From contig CP114496.1 of assembly GCA_027186245.1 (NCBI GenBank), positions 937,501 through 1,001,500 of the forward strand: a stretch of DNA of 64,000 nucleotides, read 5' to 3'. Numbering within the stretch: the stretch's first letter is position 1; each line of letters begins with the position of its first letter. Shown one piece after another: positions 47,187-60,021 of this stretch. The translations under genes were made by a program, and so were the position numbers. The notes beneath the pieces are model-generated. The model was not told the origin of the DNA, made no database searches, and saw nothing but the letters and a program-made list of their open reading frames with translations. Source of the stretch: Coriaria nepalensis. Lineage: Eukaryota; Streptophyta; Magnoliopsida; Cucurbitales; Coriariaceae.

Positions 47187-49669
47187 CCTTTTGGGTTTAA
47201 TGATTCTAATGAAACTCGTCATAATTCATCAGAGGGTTGAATTCCTGATTCTATCGTGATAAAGAATTGCTCTCTGCATTGGGTTTATGTTCATCTTACA
47301 ATCCTTTTTATTTTTTTTCTTGATTCTGGTCGATTTGGCTCAGCGACATTGATGTTTTAGGTAAACTTGGATTTTTTGTTTTCTTGGTAGACGTAAACTG
47401 GAGATTCCAACGCTGATTATTGATTTAGAAGAATAAGAAAGGGGGGGGGGGGGCGGGAGGTGAGAGTGGGGAATGTTGCCTAATTCTTTTGAAGCATGTG
47501 GGACTGACAAACTCAACTTGTAAAGGCTAAACCTTTACACTAGAAAAGTTGAATTATAAAATAAGCAATTCAATATATATATATAAAATAAGCAACTCAA
47601 TTTGTATTATCAGTTTTTTATCATCCTTTAAGGTCTCACTGAAATGAAACTTAGCTTAGGTTCTATCTCTTTGAATTTTGCTTGTTGTGGCTAGGCTGCA
47701 TCTGGTGCTGTTCAATGTCAAATGATAGACATGACTCATTGTGGAGTGGTCCCAATGCATAAGGTGACGATTTTCTCAAGCAATGAAAATTATTTTTATA
47801 CATTTGCTGGCTTCTCTATGAATTGGAATTTTTTTTTCTTTTATTTATTTATTTAATTTACAGGTGAATTTTGATGCAAAGACTGAATACGATATGATCC
47901 AGAATTACAAGGTTCTGCAGGATGTTTTCAACAAGTTGAAAATCGAGAAGGTAATTATATCTTAGTTAACATGCTTTTATGGTGTTGGACTTTTTCTAAT
48001 CAAATGTGTTGTTTCAGCACATTGAAGTCAACAGGCTCGTTAAAGGCCGGCCCTTGGACAACTTAGAATTCTTGCAATGGCTCAAACGCTATTGTGATTC
48101 CATAAACGGTGGCATTATGAACGAGTATGCAACTCTTCATTCTCAGTAATACCTCATCTGATATATCATATTATCCAGTTTATTTATTTCTTTATTGAAT
48201 TTCGTTTTAGGAACTATAAACCTTTGGAGAGAAGGTGTAAGGGTGGGAAGGAGCGGAATCCCAAGGGTTATCAGAAGAGCTCAAAATCACTTCAAGCAAA
48301 CAATATGCATAACCCCATCTCGGCTGAAACGGTTGGTCTAAATAAAAATGCAGGTTAGTTTTTGATGATTTCTTTTTATTTTTCTGCCTTAAAAGAACTT
48401 GATTCCTACCTTCGTCTTTCCTTTATATACCCTTTTGATGCTTCTTTTTGATCTAGGAACCAAGCAAGGGAAGGCTTTGCTAACAGATTCTTCTAACGAA
48501 ATTCAAGCCTTGTCCAAGGAGGTAAATTATCAATAATCTGTTAGGGCTTGTCTTGGAGTTTAGTTCTTGTTTGGCTTAGGTTTCATCTTGCAAACTGTTT
48601 AAAACTCCAGTTTGGGCCTCCAAAATTCCAGTTTGTCCCCAAACCATCTAAACTCTCCAAAACGGTGTTCCTCACAATCTAACCCAATTTCCAAGTTCAA
48701 ATGCTGACTTTTGAGCTGTTCTTTTTTTTTATTTTTTTTATTTTTCGTGCGTTTGTAGTAAGCGGTAAACACCCAGGGTTAAACGAAATCTAAGATTTTG
48801 TGGGTCTGAACTGGATTATTGAAAGGGTCAAAACCGGATTGATTTCTTTATTGACTGAAATATAGGAAAACCTCTAAAACAGAGTATGAAAAATGGAAAG
48901 GAAAAACTGATAAACCTCTTCGAGGGAGGAACCTCCAATACAAGCCTAAGCTCAATCTAGCAATTCCAAAGGATAAAGCTTCGTTACAATTCCACTGTCT
49001 ATTTATAGAAGAGAACTAATTGAATCAATTAGTTAGGCTAAGTAACTAACACTAACAACCTTCTGTTAGTTAAGTAGACAAACAGCTAAACGACATGTGC
49101 TCGGTCCGTGACTCTATTAAACCCCAATCCTCCGATCCAGTTTAGAATGGGAGAGATGATACTGTCCATTGCCTTACTAAGCCCCAATTGTACCCGTTAC
49201 ATTTATGTGGACACAAATCGGATTTTAGTCTCAAACTGGTATTTTACAACGCTTTACCCAATTGCTCTTATTTGACTTTGCATTAAAATGTTTTCTTATT
49301 AGAGCTTTCGGGTCTACCTCACAGGTTACAGACCTCAAGCTCTCAGTTGATAATTTGGAGAAAGAGAGAGATTTTTACTTTGCAAAGCTAAGGGATATAG
49401 AGATTCTTTGTCAGACTCAGGACCTGGAAAATCTCCCCGTATGAGCTTTACATAAGATGTTTGACAAACCCTCCATTTATCTTTTACTATAAACCAATAC
49501 ACATGATAATACTATATTTGATTTGTTTGTTTTTTTTTGGCAGTTGTCAATAGCAGTCAAGAAGATACTATATGCTCAAGATGTAGAAGAATCGGCACTT
49601 ACTGAAGCTCGGGATTACTTGCTTGAATCGTTGAATCAAGACGAGAATGAAGCTGAAAGTGACCACTGA
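46849..49669 (+). CDS. EB1: Microtubule plus-end tracking protein EB1 (EB1a/b type)
   Basis: Binds growing microtubule ends and recruits partners. Eight exons: 46849-46956, 47695-47763, 47864-47950, 48018-48124, 48211-48353, 48457-48521, 49325-49438 and 49544-49669. All introns are GT-AG. The frame is 819 bases, 272 aa. The start [20 protein letters not shown] is the canonical plant EB1 N-terminus. The calponin-homology domain is about residues 14-116 ([57 protein letters not shown]). A basic linker follows (about 125-185), then the EB-homology coiled coil about 194-245 ([20 protein letters not shown]). The tail ends DENEAESDH: acidic, as in EB1a/b and unlike the basic EB1c tail, but notably short, and without the vertebrate EEY/F end. 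AATAAA lies at 49699-49704. Intron 6 (803 bp) carries a solo LTR. Confidence 0.97.
48754..49201 (-). mobile_element. Solo LTR in EB1 intron 6
   Basis: A 448-bp segment with TG...CA ends: on the minus strand it begins TGTAACGGGTACAATTGG at 49201 and ends CGCTTACTACA at 48754. It has a TATA box (CTATAAATAG, plus 49009-49018) and a leader with 'ttgtaacgaagc', as in short copia LTRs. It sits wholly within the intron, antisense to EB1, and does not touch splice sites. No primer binding site, second LTR or clear target duplication is present. Confidence 0.7.
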
Positions 49670-49704
49670 TTTAACCTGCCTTTTTCCACAAAATGGGTAA
49701 TAAA

Positions 49705-52555
49705 AATAACATTTAGTGAAAAATGGCTTTTTGCTAAGCAAGTCCAACTCTTTCTTCTTTTCTTGAACTCATATCACAAGCTGATTTGTGAGATTATGTA
49801 GAGGATGTTTTGATTGGTTGATTGTAGGCTGAACTAAAAGTAATAATGAAACAGTGGTCTATAGTATTAACTGATACAATTTCTAAATTGAGAAGTTGGC
49901 TTCCCGGCCGATTTGTCCGATTGCAGATTGACCAGACCATCTGATTTCTCTAATATGTGACATTGAGCGCATTATTATGACATCCTAGCGTGTTTGAACT
50001 GCAGTTTAGACAGGACTAAACTCCCATTTAGCATTTGGAAAAGTTGCACTAATGTTTAGACCAAATAGCTTGATTATGTGTGCTTGAACCGAAAATAAAT
50101 TTTTGAATAGATCGTATTTACAATGAACCGATTCATCTTAACAATATATTTTAATTTCATATTATCATTTCATATTATCATTTCATATTATCATTTCATA
50201 TATCAAATCAATATAATTGAGATTCACCTGTTCACCCAAAAAAATCCTCTAAATTGAACTTCAGTCAAATTGACATATAAAAGTTCCCCAAATGAAGCAC
50301 ACCATGAACATTAATCAGTCAAGTCATAGTTACAAACTTGTAATAATATACATAGCTCCATTATTAAGAGAAAACGCCCACTTTTGCATTAGTTACATAG
50401 AAGAAAACATCCCTGATACGCTAATATACCCCACTAAAGAGATAAATAAATAAAAACACTTTTCCTTCTTCTTCCCTTTCCTTCTTCTTCCCTGTCAACA
50501 ACAACGAAAATAACCACTCGGAAAGCCAAAAATTTATATCTGTATAAACATGAGAATGAGAATAAAATGAAAATATGAATAATGATTCTTTTATATCTGT
50601 TTGATTATATAATGAAGAAATATGAATGCAAATAATAATGATGATTTTTTCGTATCCGTTTAAAAATATAATTTCAAAAATTATACAAAAACTATTTAAG
50701 TGTGAATGAAAGTAACTTTTTTAGTCAAATGAGAATACAATTTTTTTCTCATTCCTTCATTCTCTCTAACCAAACAATATAATAAAATAAATTTCATTTC
50801 GTTCTAACCAAAAAATTTAACGAAAAATGCCCATAACTCTCATACTATTAGTCTAATAAAATATTATTGCTATTTTTTATTTATTTAATTATTATTAGTA
50901 TTATTTTAATTATAATAGAATTTCAATAAATAAATATTCGATAAATTAATTATCTCGATTACATAATAATTTTTTTTATCTCAACACTAAATTTTCTTAA
51001 TAATTTAATATTTTTTGAAATTACAGATATCTTCGACACAATAAGAAGACTTGTTGGAACTTGATTCCACAAGCACCATTAAAAATACTTTATAATACTA
51101 TAGTTCATTATTTTGTAAGAATAGTTATATTTATTTGTATGTGTGATATGTTTATGAGATGTTTATTATATTTTTTTTAATATTTCTTTAAGATGTATGA
51201 TAATCGGTTGTTATGTTTTTAAGGTCAATTTTTTCTAACAAGAAAATTAGAAAAAAATTAAAAGAACATATTATTCCAAATCGAAATCTTGGACCGAAAT
51301 CAAAATTTCAGTCTGGACGTGATAACATTTCGGTCTGACTAAATTAGACTGAAATCTTGATTTCGGTTCAAGATTTCGAAATCAAGATTTCGATCCAAAT
51401 AATCAGGCCAAAATCTTTTTTAAAAATTTAATTTATCTTGCTTTTTATTATTATTATTTTATTATATCCATTAATGTTCTTTAGTTGTTCTTTAGTTTTC
51501 AAGAGAGCTTACAACTTTATAACTCTAAGTTTAAAGGTCGGTACATGATTTCGGTCTCACCAAATTGGACTGGATTCCATTTATGTTCTAAAAGTAAGAT
51601 TTTGTTTAATGTTAAAGTTAAAGTTTAAATAGAAATAATGATATTCATATATTATAGAAAAAGAAATTAATAGAATAATATGTCCCACACATTTCCTTCA
51701 TCATGTGTCTCATACATGTCTATACATGTCAAGATACATCTTACGCCTATATGACTTAATCATATCATCATTTATATCTAGTAATGACATTCATATCATA
51801 TGAAACATTATATACCTAATTGTATAAACACTACAGTCTTCTCCTTTCTTATTTTGTTGTATTTCTATCATTTGTAAATCAAAATCTCTTGTTCCGATTC
51901 TTGTGGTATTTATTCTTTAAATTGGGAATCTTGTAGATGAGTTAGGGCAAGACCTTACATAATGTCGAATATATAGGAATGACTTCATTTTTCTTCTAGA
52001 TATCCATACTCGAATCCACAACGTATAAAGTCCAGGTGTGGAAGTTCACGAATAAGGCCACCCAATACATATTTTTTAAGTTAAGCGGTATGTACACATT
52101 GCATATATTCTCCCAAGGGGGGCTTACAGGCCATTGTGCAATTCTCATTATGTAACTACAACTCAAAAGTCAATAGTGTTAAGACATAATAAAAAAAAAT
52201 CTAATGTACAAAATTCTTACATAAGTATGATTTCCATGCATACCTAATGAGTAATGGGTTTATCTACTTATTGCTGACCTTTTGTCTCTATAACCAAAGT
52301 TGAAATAAAGAGATCGTCCATTATTTCTATAAGTTTTATTCTAATCTAATGGAATAAATCGGGGGTAAGTTTCTAGCTGCATCCAAATCAACAAAAAACA
52401 TTCGATGATATGCTATCAATCAGTTTATTAAAATTAGATTCCATGTAAAATTATCTATAAATATAAATGTAATGCATAATTAAAACTAGGCACCACTTAT
52501 TGAACTTTGCAATCACTTCCCTCAAATTCTTAATATCTTTAAAATTTATTGTCGG
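49705..52555. other. Intergenic, AT-rich, with MITE-like and hairpin segments
   Basis: Includes a direct repeat of TTTCATATTATCA (50154-50200), a CTTCTTCCC repeat near 50463-50494 and a MITE-like segment about 50515-50815 with 'gagaatgagaa' words. A strong 15-bp hairpin lies at 51351-51391. No gene is recognised. Confidence 0.5.
51351..51391. repeat. Perfect 15-bp inverted repeat (hairpin)
   Basis: GAAATCTTGATTTCG (51351-51365) and its exact complement CGAAATCAAGATTTC (51377-51391) are separated by 11 bases. The surroundings (51290-51420) repeat 'gaaatc..gatttcgg' words in both directions, suggesting the core of a MITE-like palindromic element. Confidence 0.85.
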
Positions 52556-52559
52556 CTTG

Positions 52560-54330
52560 AATGTCCGTTACGAGTTTGACGATTGACTCGTCTTTACTTT
52601 TCTCTCACATCATTGCAGCCCCCTCTACTACTTTATCTAGTTTACGATATGAATTAAATTTCATTACATTGTATTTCCAAAGTAGTTTTGGATCCAAGAA
52701 TGGAGACTTTAGTAGTTCTTGATTTAAGAATTGAGACTTGAGAATAGCACTAGACTTTCTTATCATCGCAAATCGTTTACCAACTAATGTCTCATAGGAG
52801 GCATTACCATCTTTAGCCACCCTTTTACAAAAAATAAAAAATATAAGACTTAGGAAAGTTTGAGTTCTTTTTTTTTTAACTAAATTCTTAAATAAAGTAA
52901 TATTTGTACCTGATTCCTCTTCCAGATCACCTAAGAAGTGGTGTGGACTACATTCATCATGGGATGATGATGAATCTCATGTGGCGTATATACCATGATC
53001 ACTCGAGACCTCTACATTAGTAGATGGATAGGCTGCACATCCTATTTTCTCATAAGTTAAACCGATCGTACGTTTCAGCCCACTAAATCTATCCTCTAGC
53101 CCATCGAATCTACCTTCTAGCCCACCGAATCTCTACTCTAGCCCACCAAATCTCTGCTTCATCTTCTGACCAACGACATCCTCTTTTTCATCATTTGCAT
53201 CATATTCTGCATGTCACGATCGATGGTTGATATAAATAGAAAGGGTCGATTAAGGGTTGGTGTCATATCCTCCCCTCGAAAGAATCTTGTGTCCACTCTA
53301 TCCTTGCCACGTTGAACAATATATGTAGAAAACTTTAAAATAATCTACCTCCTCGGTGGTTGGATCCTATAAAATTATCACACAATCAATGACACCATCT
53401 TCAACCTCGTCGTCGAACGGGTCAATGTTTGCCATATAAAGAGCACATTCTTCCCTCCTTGACGGGCATAAGATTCTATGCAATTTAGCCTATATCATTA
53501 AAAGAAGTTTACAGAAGTTGGTTAATTAAATAATTACAATATAAATAATTATTGATCACAATAAAAAATAACCTCTCGGTTACTAAGAACTTTGATGATG
53601 TTCTTGAGCATTTGTTTAGTAGACGCATGGTCCAATTTAGAATCTATGGCTTATGAGTTTTCTCCAGATACTCTTCAAAAGTCTCTTTAAGGCTTAAAAT
53701 CGCTTCAAGTGCCCATACCTGTAATAATTTTTTTTAAATCATTAAAAATTATTAAGTAATAAAAACTAACTATAAATCAAAACTAATACTACTAATTAAC
53801 TGGAAGGTGAGCAGAAAACTGAGTAAGTCCCACTTAACAGTCATTTTTTCTTTAGTTGCAGCCATTACGGACTTCCCCACAAGGTCGTCCCTCTTAATGC
53901 TTTTAATAAGTCTCTCGTGAACTACTTTACCCCATGATAATTATAGAAAAACTTAATATCCAAGACCATATATAGATACTAACGTGGTACTTTATGCAAC
54001 TCCCTTATACCTAAGAAGGTAACCACCAAGAAATAAAGAAGCCCTAACTTCATCTATAGATCATTAATCTTTTCCATTTCATTAGCATCTCAGTCATGCC
54101 GCTTTATAGTTCCATCCTCCATACTTGTGAAAATTTGCATTAGCTGACCACATGTAATATCATTATTCCCTTTGAACCAGTAATTCAACATTTTACTTGA
54201 CTTTGATCGGTAAGGAGCCCAGTGCCTTGTAACATCTCAGTCTAGTAATAAGAGTGAACTCTTTCATCGAGTAACTGAGAGGATGACCATTTACGATATA
54301 CCACGCCTCATACTTCTTTTTTTCTTGAGT
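52560..54330 (-). mobile_element. Decayed transposon gene resembling DUF1985/Ulp1-type elements
   Basis: Minus-strand exon-like stretches: GKSVMAATKEKMTVKWDLLS (about 53885-53825), then VWALEAILSLKETFEEYLEK (about 53720-53660) with PILNWTMRLL following. Next is a run of RFGGLE/RFDGLEDRFSGLK heptads (53160-53075), and the frame 52820-52605 (MAKDGNASYETLVGKRFAMI). The order of a '..W.LEAI.......' block, a basic-tryptophan block and a repeated GLE coiled coil is one I associate with DUF1985 proteins of plant Mutator-like elements carrying Ulp1-type proteases. No catalytic protease triad is seen, and stops are frequent. The identification is tentative. Confidence 0.4.
53075..53160. repeat. 21-bp tandem repeat, about 4 copies
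   Basis: CTAGCCCAYCGAATCTMY recurs every 21 bases on the plus strand. Read on the minus strand it encodes a heptad-like RFxGLEx repeat, so the array keeps frame within the decayed transposon gene. Confidence 0.8.
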
Positions 54331-55550
54331 TTGACGGATGATCAAGGTAATGACTATTTAAGCGGATAATGAAAGCCTATCATCAACCTTTAAAAAATGG
54401 CCAAAACATGATTTACTAAACATTTCTAACTCTCTATAATTATGTTTTCTCTTAACCATAACAAACACATCATGCAGCTTCAAATGAATAGTAATCGAAA
54501 AAGAAAATTTATCATCATATTTCAGCACTCGAATAACTCTAAGCGATAGATCCCTTTGAAAATAAATAAATCAAAAAATAAGTTCAATTTATTTATACAA
54601 ACGATGAGACGAATTATTACTCAAGACCGAAATCCTAATCAAACTCAAACTGAAATCTTTCAAACCAAAACATAAATCAAACTCAAATCATCAAACAATT
54701 TTATCAAAGTCAATACATATCGTGCTATTTTTATATTCTCCGGACCAACTTTGGTTATCCTCTACTAATAGTCGCCAAGGAGAGAACTAGAGAGAAGAGA
54801 ATGAAAGCGGGAGAATGAGAGCAAAGAGAGAGGCAGAAAGAGAGAGAGAGAGAGAGCAAAAGAGAGAATATTTCGGCAAAAATAGAAAGAGAATGAGAAA
54901 GAGAAGGAATGAAAGAGAGAAGTTTTCAATTTGAGAATTTAGGATTTCAATAAATATGTTGGAAGATAAGGTGAAGAAGTAGTTGATGAAGTGATGAAGA
55001 GAGTGTTAAAATATTTTTTTTCTTTTTTTATTTTATTTTATTTAATACTTTCCATTTTATCTTGAAAAAGCAAAAAGTAAATAAAAAAAATAAAAGTATT
55101 TAACAAAATAATTATTAAAAAATGATAAATACTAAAATAATCTCCGACTAATATACCATTTCATTTATTATAATATTTAAAATTATATTTTATTCTACAT
55201 TTTAATCTAAAAAATTAATTTCTATTATTTTTTATTCCCTCTCTTTTTTTCATTTTGTATTCTCCTTCCCAAGCACAATGCACCAAAATTCTCCACCAAC
55301 TCCACCATAGCCATCTCTCTCTGTTGGATTTCAAACAGAGATTCCTAATTTCCTATTTACCACATCTAATCATCTGCTAAAGGGTCACTAATACGTCTTT
55401 TAGTCAAAGCTAATAAATTAATAATTATGTCATAATTGCTTTTCCACTTCGTCTATGATATCTTCGCCAAAAAAAATGAAAAGAGAATAGGTAAAAAAAA
55501 AGAAAAGGAAGAAGCTATATTCACATAAGGCTTGGAACTAAAATGATTAG
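54331..55550. other. Intergenic with GA-rich tract
   Basis: A GAGAGA-rich purine tract spans about 54780-54925. AT-rich sequence follows. No gene is supported. Confidence 0.5.
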
Positions 55551-55554
55551 CTAA

Positions 55555-55823
55555 GAGCCGTTTGGTTTGGTGTGCTTAAAATAATATGTTTATAATTATT
55601 AAATATAAATAAAAATATATTTATAAATAAGAAATAAGAAATAAAAAATATATTTATAAAATATTTATTTTGATAAATATCAATTTGATGCTTATGAATA
55701 AGTAGAAAAAATATTTATTTTTTAAAAAATAAACATTAAACAATTTTTTTTGTAAACCCTCAAAACACTTACTTTATAAAAATGAACACTTTTCAGTACT
55801 TTTAAGGACTCCCAAACGGCCTC
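55555..55823. mobile_element. MITE with TAA target duplication (PIF/Harbinger-type)
   Basis: A 269-bp element with inverted ends: GAGCCGTTTGGTTTGG at 55555 and the complement of GAGGCCGTTTGGG at 55811-55823. It is flanked by TAA on both sides (55552-55554 and 55824-55826). The interior is AT-rich and noncoding. The TAA duplication and G-rich ends fit a non-autonomous PIF/Harbinger (Tourist-like) element. It lies 96 bases beyond the stop codon of the methyltransferase gene, so it may be part of that gene's 3' UTR. Confidence 0.78.
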
Positions 55824-55918
55824 TAAAGTTGTCATAAAAATTAGATGAAAAATCAAAAAAATACTACGTATATCTATATATATAAGAAAAAAGGCATGTT
55901 TTTCTCTTTGATATTGGT

Positions 55919-58900
55919 CTACAGAAGTGTGGAGGAGGATGTGGAGTTGTTTTGGCCTACAACCCAATAGCGTTTTACAGCAAACAAAATCTTTTCAGAA
56001 CCAAGAGGTCCATCTTCATGATCTACCATTCTTGTATTCCATCTCATTCCTCCTACAATTCTCCTTATCTTGTACAGCACATCCACTTGATCTCGGAATA
56101 TCACCGTTCCTTCTGGCCGAAGAATCCGGTCCATCTCCAGTAGAATATCTTCCGCCTCACATCTGTGCATTGGATTAATATATACTTCATATTTTGATCA
56201 AGGAAAACCCAGTTTGATGTTGAAAGCTGGTCCGTTTTGACCAGTGTTTGAAACCTCAGTTGGGGTCTAAAACTCGGTTTTCACCCATAAGATCTAATAT
56301 GTCTCAAGTATTGATCCGAATGCAAAATCAGGTAGAATATGATTTATATGTTCCCAAACTCTTAGGCCTTAGGCGGTTTTAGAATTGGATTTATGAAACT
56401 GGATTTTAGAATAAGATTAGATCTAAATTGATGTAAGTACTTACTTAAGAGTTTAGAAATTATATAAATAAAATTCAAATGGAATTTAAAAAACGCTTAG
56501 ACCGAAGGAGACTATTCCAATCCAGTTTTAAACATAGAAATTCACAAATCCAAATTTGAGAATTCGGTTTCCCAAACTCTAGTTTAAAGACCGCCAGAGC
56601 AAACTGAGCCACAAATACGAATAACAAACTGCAGATTCAAACACTGAACCAAGTAGACCCTTCAAATTCATCTTTTTCCTAATATTCAATGAGATTTAGA
56701 GTAGATAGCTATAGAAAAAGAAAAAAAAAAGAGCTTACCTGTCCTTGTATAAGGTGAAAACACCATTTGCATGGATAAGGTCATATGTACGAGGATATGT
56801 GGAGAAGGCTTCACACCTAGTAAGAAAAGCATATAAAGTTTAGGCAAAGAGATCATCATTCACCATGAAAGGTAAGAAGGAGAAAGAATCTTTTCTTTAC
56901 CAATCATGATAAATCCCGAGCAATCCACGATCAAATATAATGCTAAGGGTGTCGTCCTCAGCAATAGTAGGCATAACATTCATGACCCACAATTTTGAGG
57001 AGTCAAGAGCAGCAGCAAAGCTTCCAAGCCCAGCATTCATATCCATGATATTACGAAATCTCCCTGAGTCAAGGATCTTTATGATCCTCCTATAAGCATT
57101 GACATGCTTCCTCCATGACCTGTTATCCTCTTCGTAAGTTTCAATAGATAACCCCGGGATGGATTCACTTGATACTCTGTAAGGAATGGCGTCGAGCCGA
57201 TCTGGATATGGCTTCCAGGCCCCACCTACAACTTCTTCTAGCCCGGCAGTTTCAGGATAAGGCGTTACACAAGCCTCCATCTTCTTGTACCTAACAGTGA
57301 CAGAAAAAAAAATCCTTACTACTGTGCTTGAAACTTGAGAGGCAAAACCTATGGGTTTCCACTCAAATGGAGTACATACAAGAAATCGGGAGTGAAGAAA
57401 CAAATCAAACACATTTTCTTAAAAAAAAAAAGAAGGGGAATTTGAGGGATTAAGTACCGACGTTTCTTCATAGCACAAGGGATTTTTATTGAATTTTATG
57501 GTTTCCACTTACAACACACAATGTGGTTGATCTCACTCATTACACAGACATCATATCTAAGAGTTAGTTTGCCTTTGTGGTTAGGCAAACTCGGCCTAAT
57601 ATTATGCTATGAGTTTTAAAAAAGTATATACTCATCTAACTTATACAGACATTAGTGCATTTGAAAATAAAATTTGTTCAAAACCACGTTTGGGACCAGA
57701 AAAACCAATAATTGTCTCATAGGTTGAGAAATATGAGACTTTGAGTGCAAATCTCGTGTGCACAACTTCATCATCCGGAAACTACAGCTTCACGGTTCCA
57801 AAAATTACTTATACTATATATCTATATTATGTAGTCAATGCAGAGTAAACATACCAAACATCATCAGCATCTTTTGATTTACAAATAGTAGGTTGAGGAT
57901 CTTGGTTGCGACAGTAATCATAATTTATTCTCTTCCTCCAGATTGCTATCTCTCCCTTCTCAGACTTCTTTTCCCAGCAAAGAAGTTTTGCAATCTCTTC
58001 AATCTTTCTCTGCTCCTCCTGGAGTTCCTCTATCGGCCGTTGCCATGCTTGGTAATTATTCCTCCAGTTGATCGGGGGTCCCGAAAGTACCCAATACCCA
58101 CCGGGCCTTAGAACCCGATCCACTTCCATCATGTAGATTCCCTCTAAAAGGAGGGAACATATGTACAGGAAACGCATAAAGAAAAGAAACAATATCAATT
58201 ACACTACATCATAATTGAGATTCTATTCGTTGAGCATAAATAACTCATATTTTGGGTCCGACAGTTTTAGTTTGCGCCCCAAATCTTCAGTCATCTCGAA
58301 ATTCTAATCTAAGGCCTAGGTAACAAAGCATGTTTTAAAATCAGTTTGGACTTTAATTTGTTACATTTCAAAATTCTTAAATTAAATATGTTACATCAAT
58401 TTAAATCTAATTTTATACTAAGAATCAAGTTGTAGAAATCCAGTTCTAGGACCGTTGAGGCAAGCTAGCTTAAATGTAAAACCTAGTTTACCTTATCAAA
58501 ATAAATGTTCAATAAAACTGGAGTTTAGATTATCGTATTTCAGTTATATTATGTGCATCTAAATTAGGATTTAATAATGGTACCCAAATGAACCTTAATC
58601 ACAATTCGCACAAACTTCATTTTACCCAAACTACAGTTTCAAATATTGAACAGGATGCAAACCGAATCAATTCTAGAAAACAGCAGACATAACAGCTCTA
58701 ATAAGCAGTAACTATCCTTACCGCTTGCAGCCCATGGAATCAAGCAACGAGAACAATGAGCCATGTCAAATGCTCCAGAAGGATACGGAAGCTCTATAGT
58801 TCCAAGAACACCGATTACCGCGGGCACACCTCTTTCTAGAGCAAATTGAACTTGGGCTTCATGAGAATCCCTTGGTGCTAATGACATGACTATCACATTC

Positions 58901-60021
58901 CTCTTGAACATATATGCTCCCCAACTTGCAACCTACAAACCAACCCTATGCAAATTAAATCCAAGAAACTAGGAATAAAATAGGAAGATATAAGAAATTA
59001 CAAAACAGACTTCATGTGGAGAAATTTAAGACGAGTTTGCCTAAGCGATTTTAAAACTCCCTTTTGATTGAAGTTAATAAATTTCTGAACTTTTGAAATA
59101 AATATGTTAGATGAAACTAAATTTAACCGTATACTAAAAATCCTGTTGTAAAACTGGTAAGACAAACTAACCCTAAAACTCCAATTTAAGTTTAACATCT
59201 AGCTTGACCCCACCAAACTTTAATTTTATCTCAAAAGCTCATCTAAATGAAAATCTAGTTTACCTCACAAATCAAAACATGGATCTAAATACACACTAGA
59301 TAGAAAGATAAAAACTTGAATAGGTGAAATTTCAAAAAGAAAGCAAAGCATGATTCAGATGATCTTTACTTACCCCACAACCCATATCCAATGCGGTCCT
59401 AACCATCCCGTTATTTAATGGGATCACTGAAGCAAGCTCATCAATGTAAGCCTCTGCACCATAAGGAAACTGGGACCCACCCCCAGGAAACCGAAACACA
59501 TTACCTTCATATTGAATCCAATTCTGAACAGCCTTCTCAACTGTCAACCTTTTATAAGGCACATTAGCATAGGGCACATAGTCACAACTCTTCGGCCATG
59601 GAAATGGGGTCACATACCCCTTAGGGGCTGGAATAAGGCAATGTAGCTTCTCCGAATCACTCGGGCAATGCCGCTCCCTATAGTTCATGTTTTCCCGAGG
59701 AAATGTCATGGCCCATGATTGGTCATGGCAAGGGGTGTAATCGATATAATGATCGTGGCACGGTTTATACTGCTTGACTTCAATTTGAGTGCCATCTAGG
59801 GTTCCGGAATCCTCTTCGTGATGAGTCTCGTAGTTTAGGTTTGTAAGGATACTACAGTCCGTCTGTTTGGTTATCTCTAGGGCTATGCTATCGCCCTTTC
59901 CAGACCCACTTCTATGCCAAGCACCCAATAGGTAGAAGAAACCACATAAACCAATGACAATGAAAACCGACATTGTACATCTACTTCTATTGTCTCCCCC
60001 TGAGTTCCCTTTCACCGCCAT
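55919..60021 (-). CDS. PMT2: Probable methyltransferase, PMT2-like (DUF248, QUA2 superfamily)
   Basis: Golgi type II membrane protein of the putative SAM-dependent methyltransferase family implicated in wall polysaccharide (pectin) methylation; the substrate of this member is not established. Six coding exons on the minus strand: 60021-59374, 58932-58722, 58143-57855, 57290-56901, 56816-56739 and 56162-55919, with GT-AG introns. The frame is 1860 bases, 619 aa, close to Arabidopsis PMT2 (613). The N-terminus is short and cytosolic, with a signal anchor at about residues 17-35 ([19 protein letters not shown]). The DUF248 region starts near YTPC, with the family motifs [21 protein letters not shown] (residues 210-216, SAM site), [31 protein letters not shown] (466-470), [10 protein letters not shown] and [12 protein letters not shown]. 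The start at 60021 is chosen because the upstream in-frame ATG (60114) adds sequence without family similarity. A possible 5'-UTR intron donor (GGTAAGTG) is at 60618. Confidence 0.95.

Noticed and set aside
52605..52820. 71-codon frame as an independent gene
   Set aside because: It lies at the end of a decayed transposon-like gene and has no start context or domain of its own.
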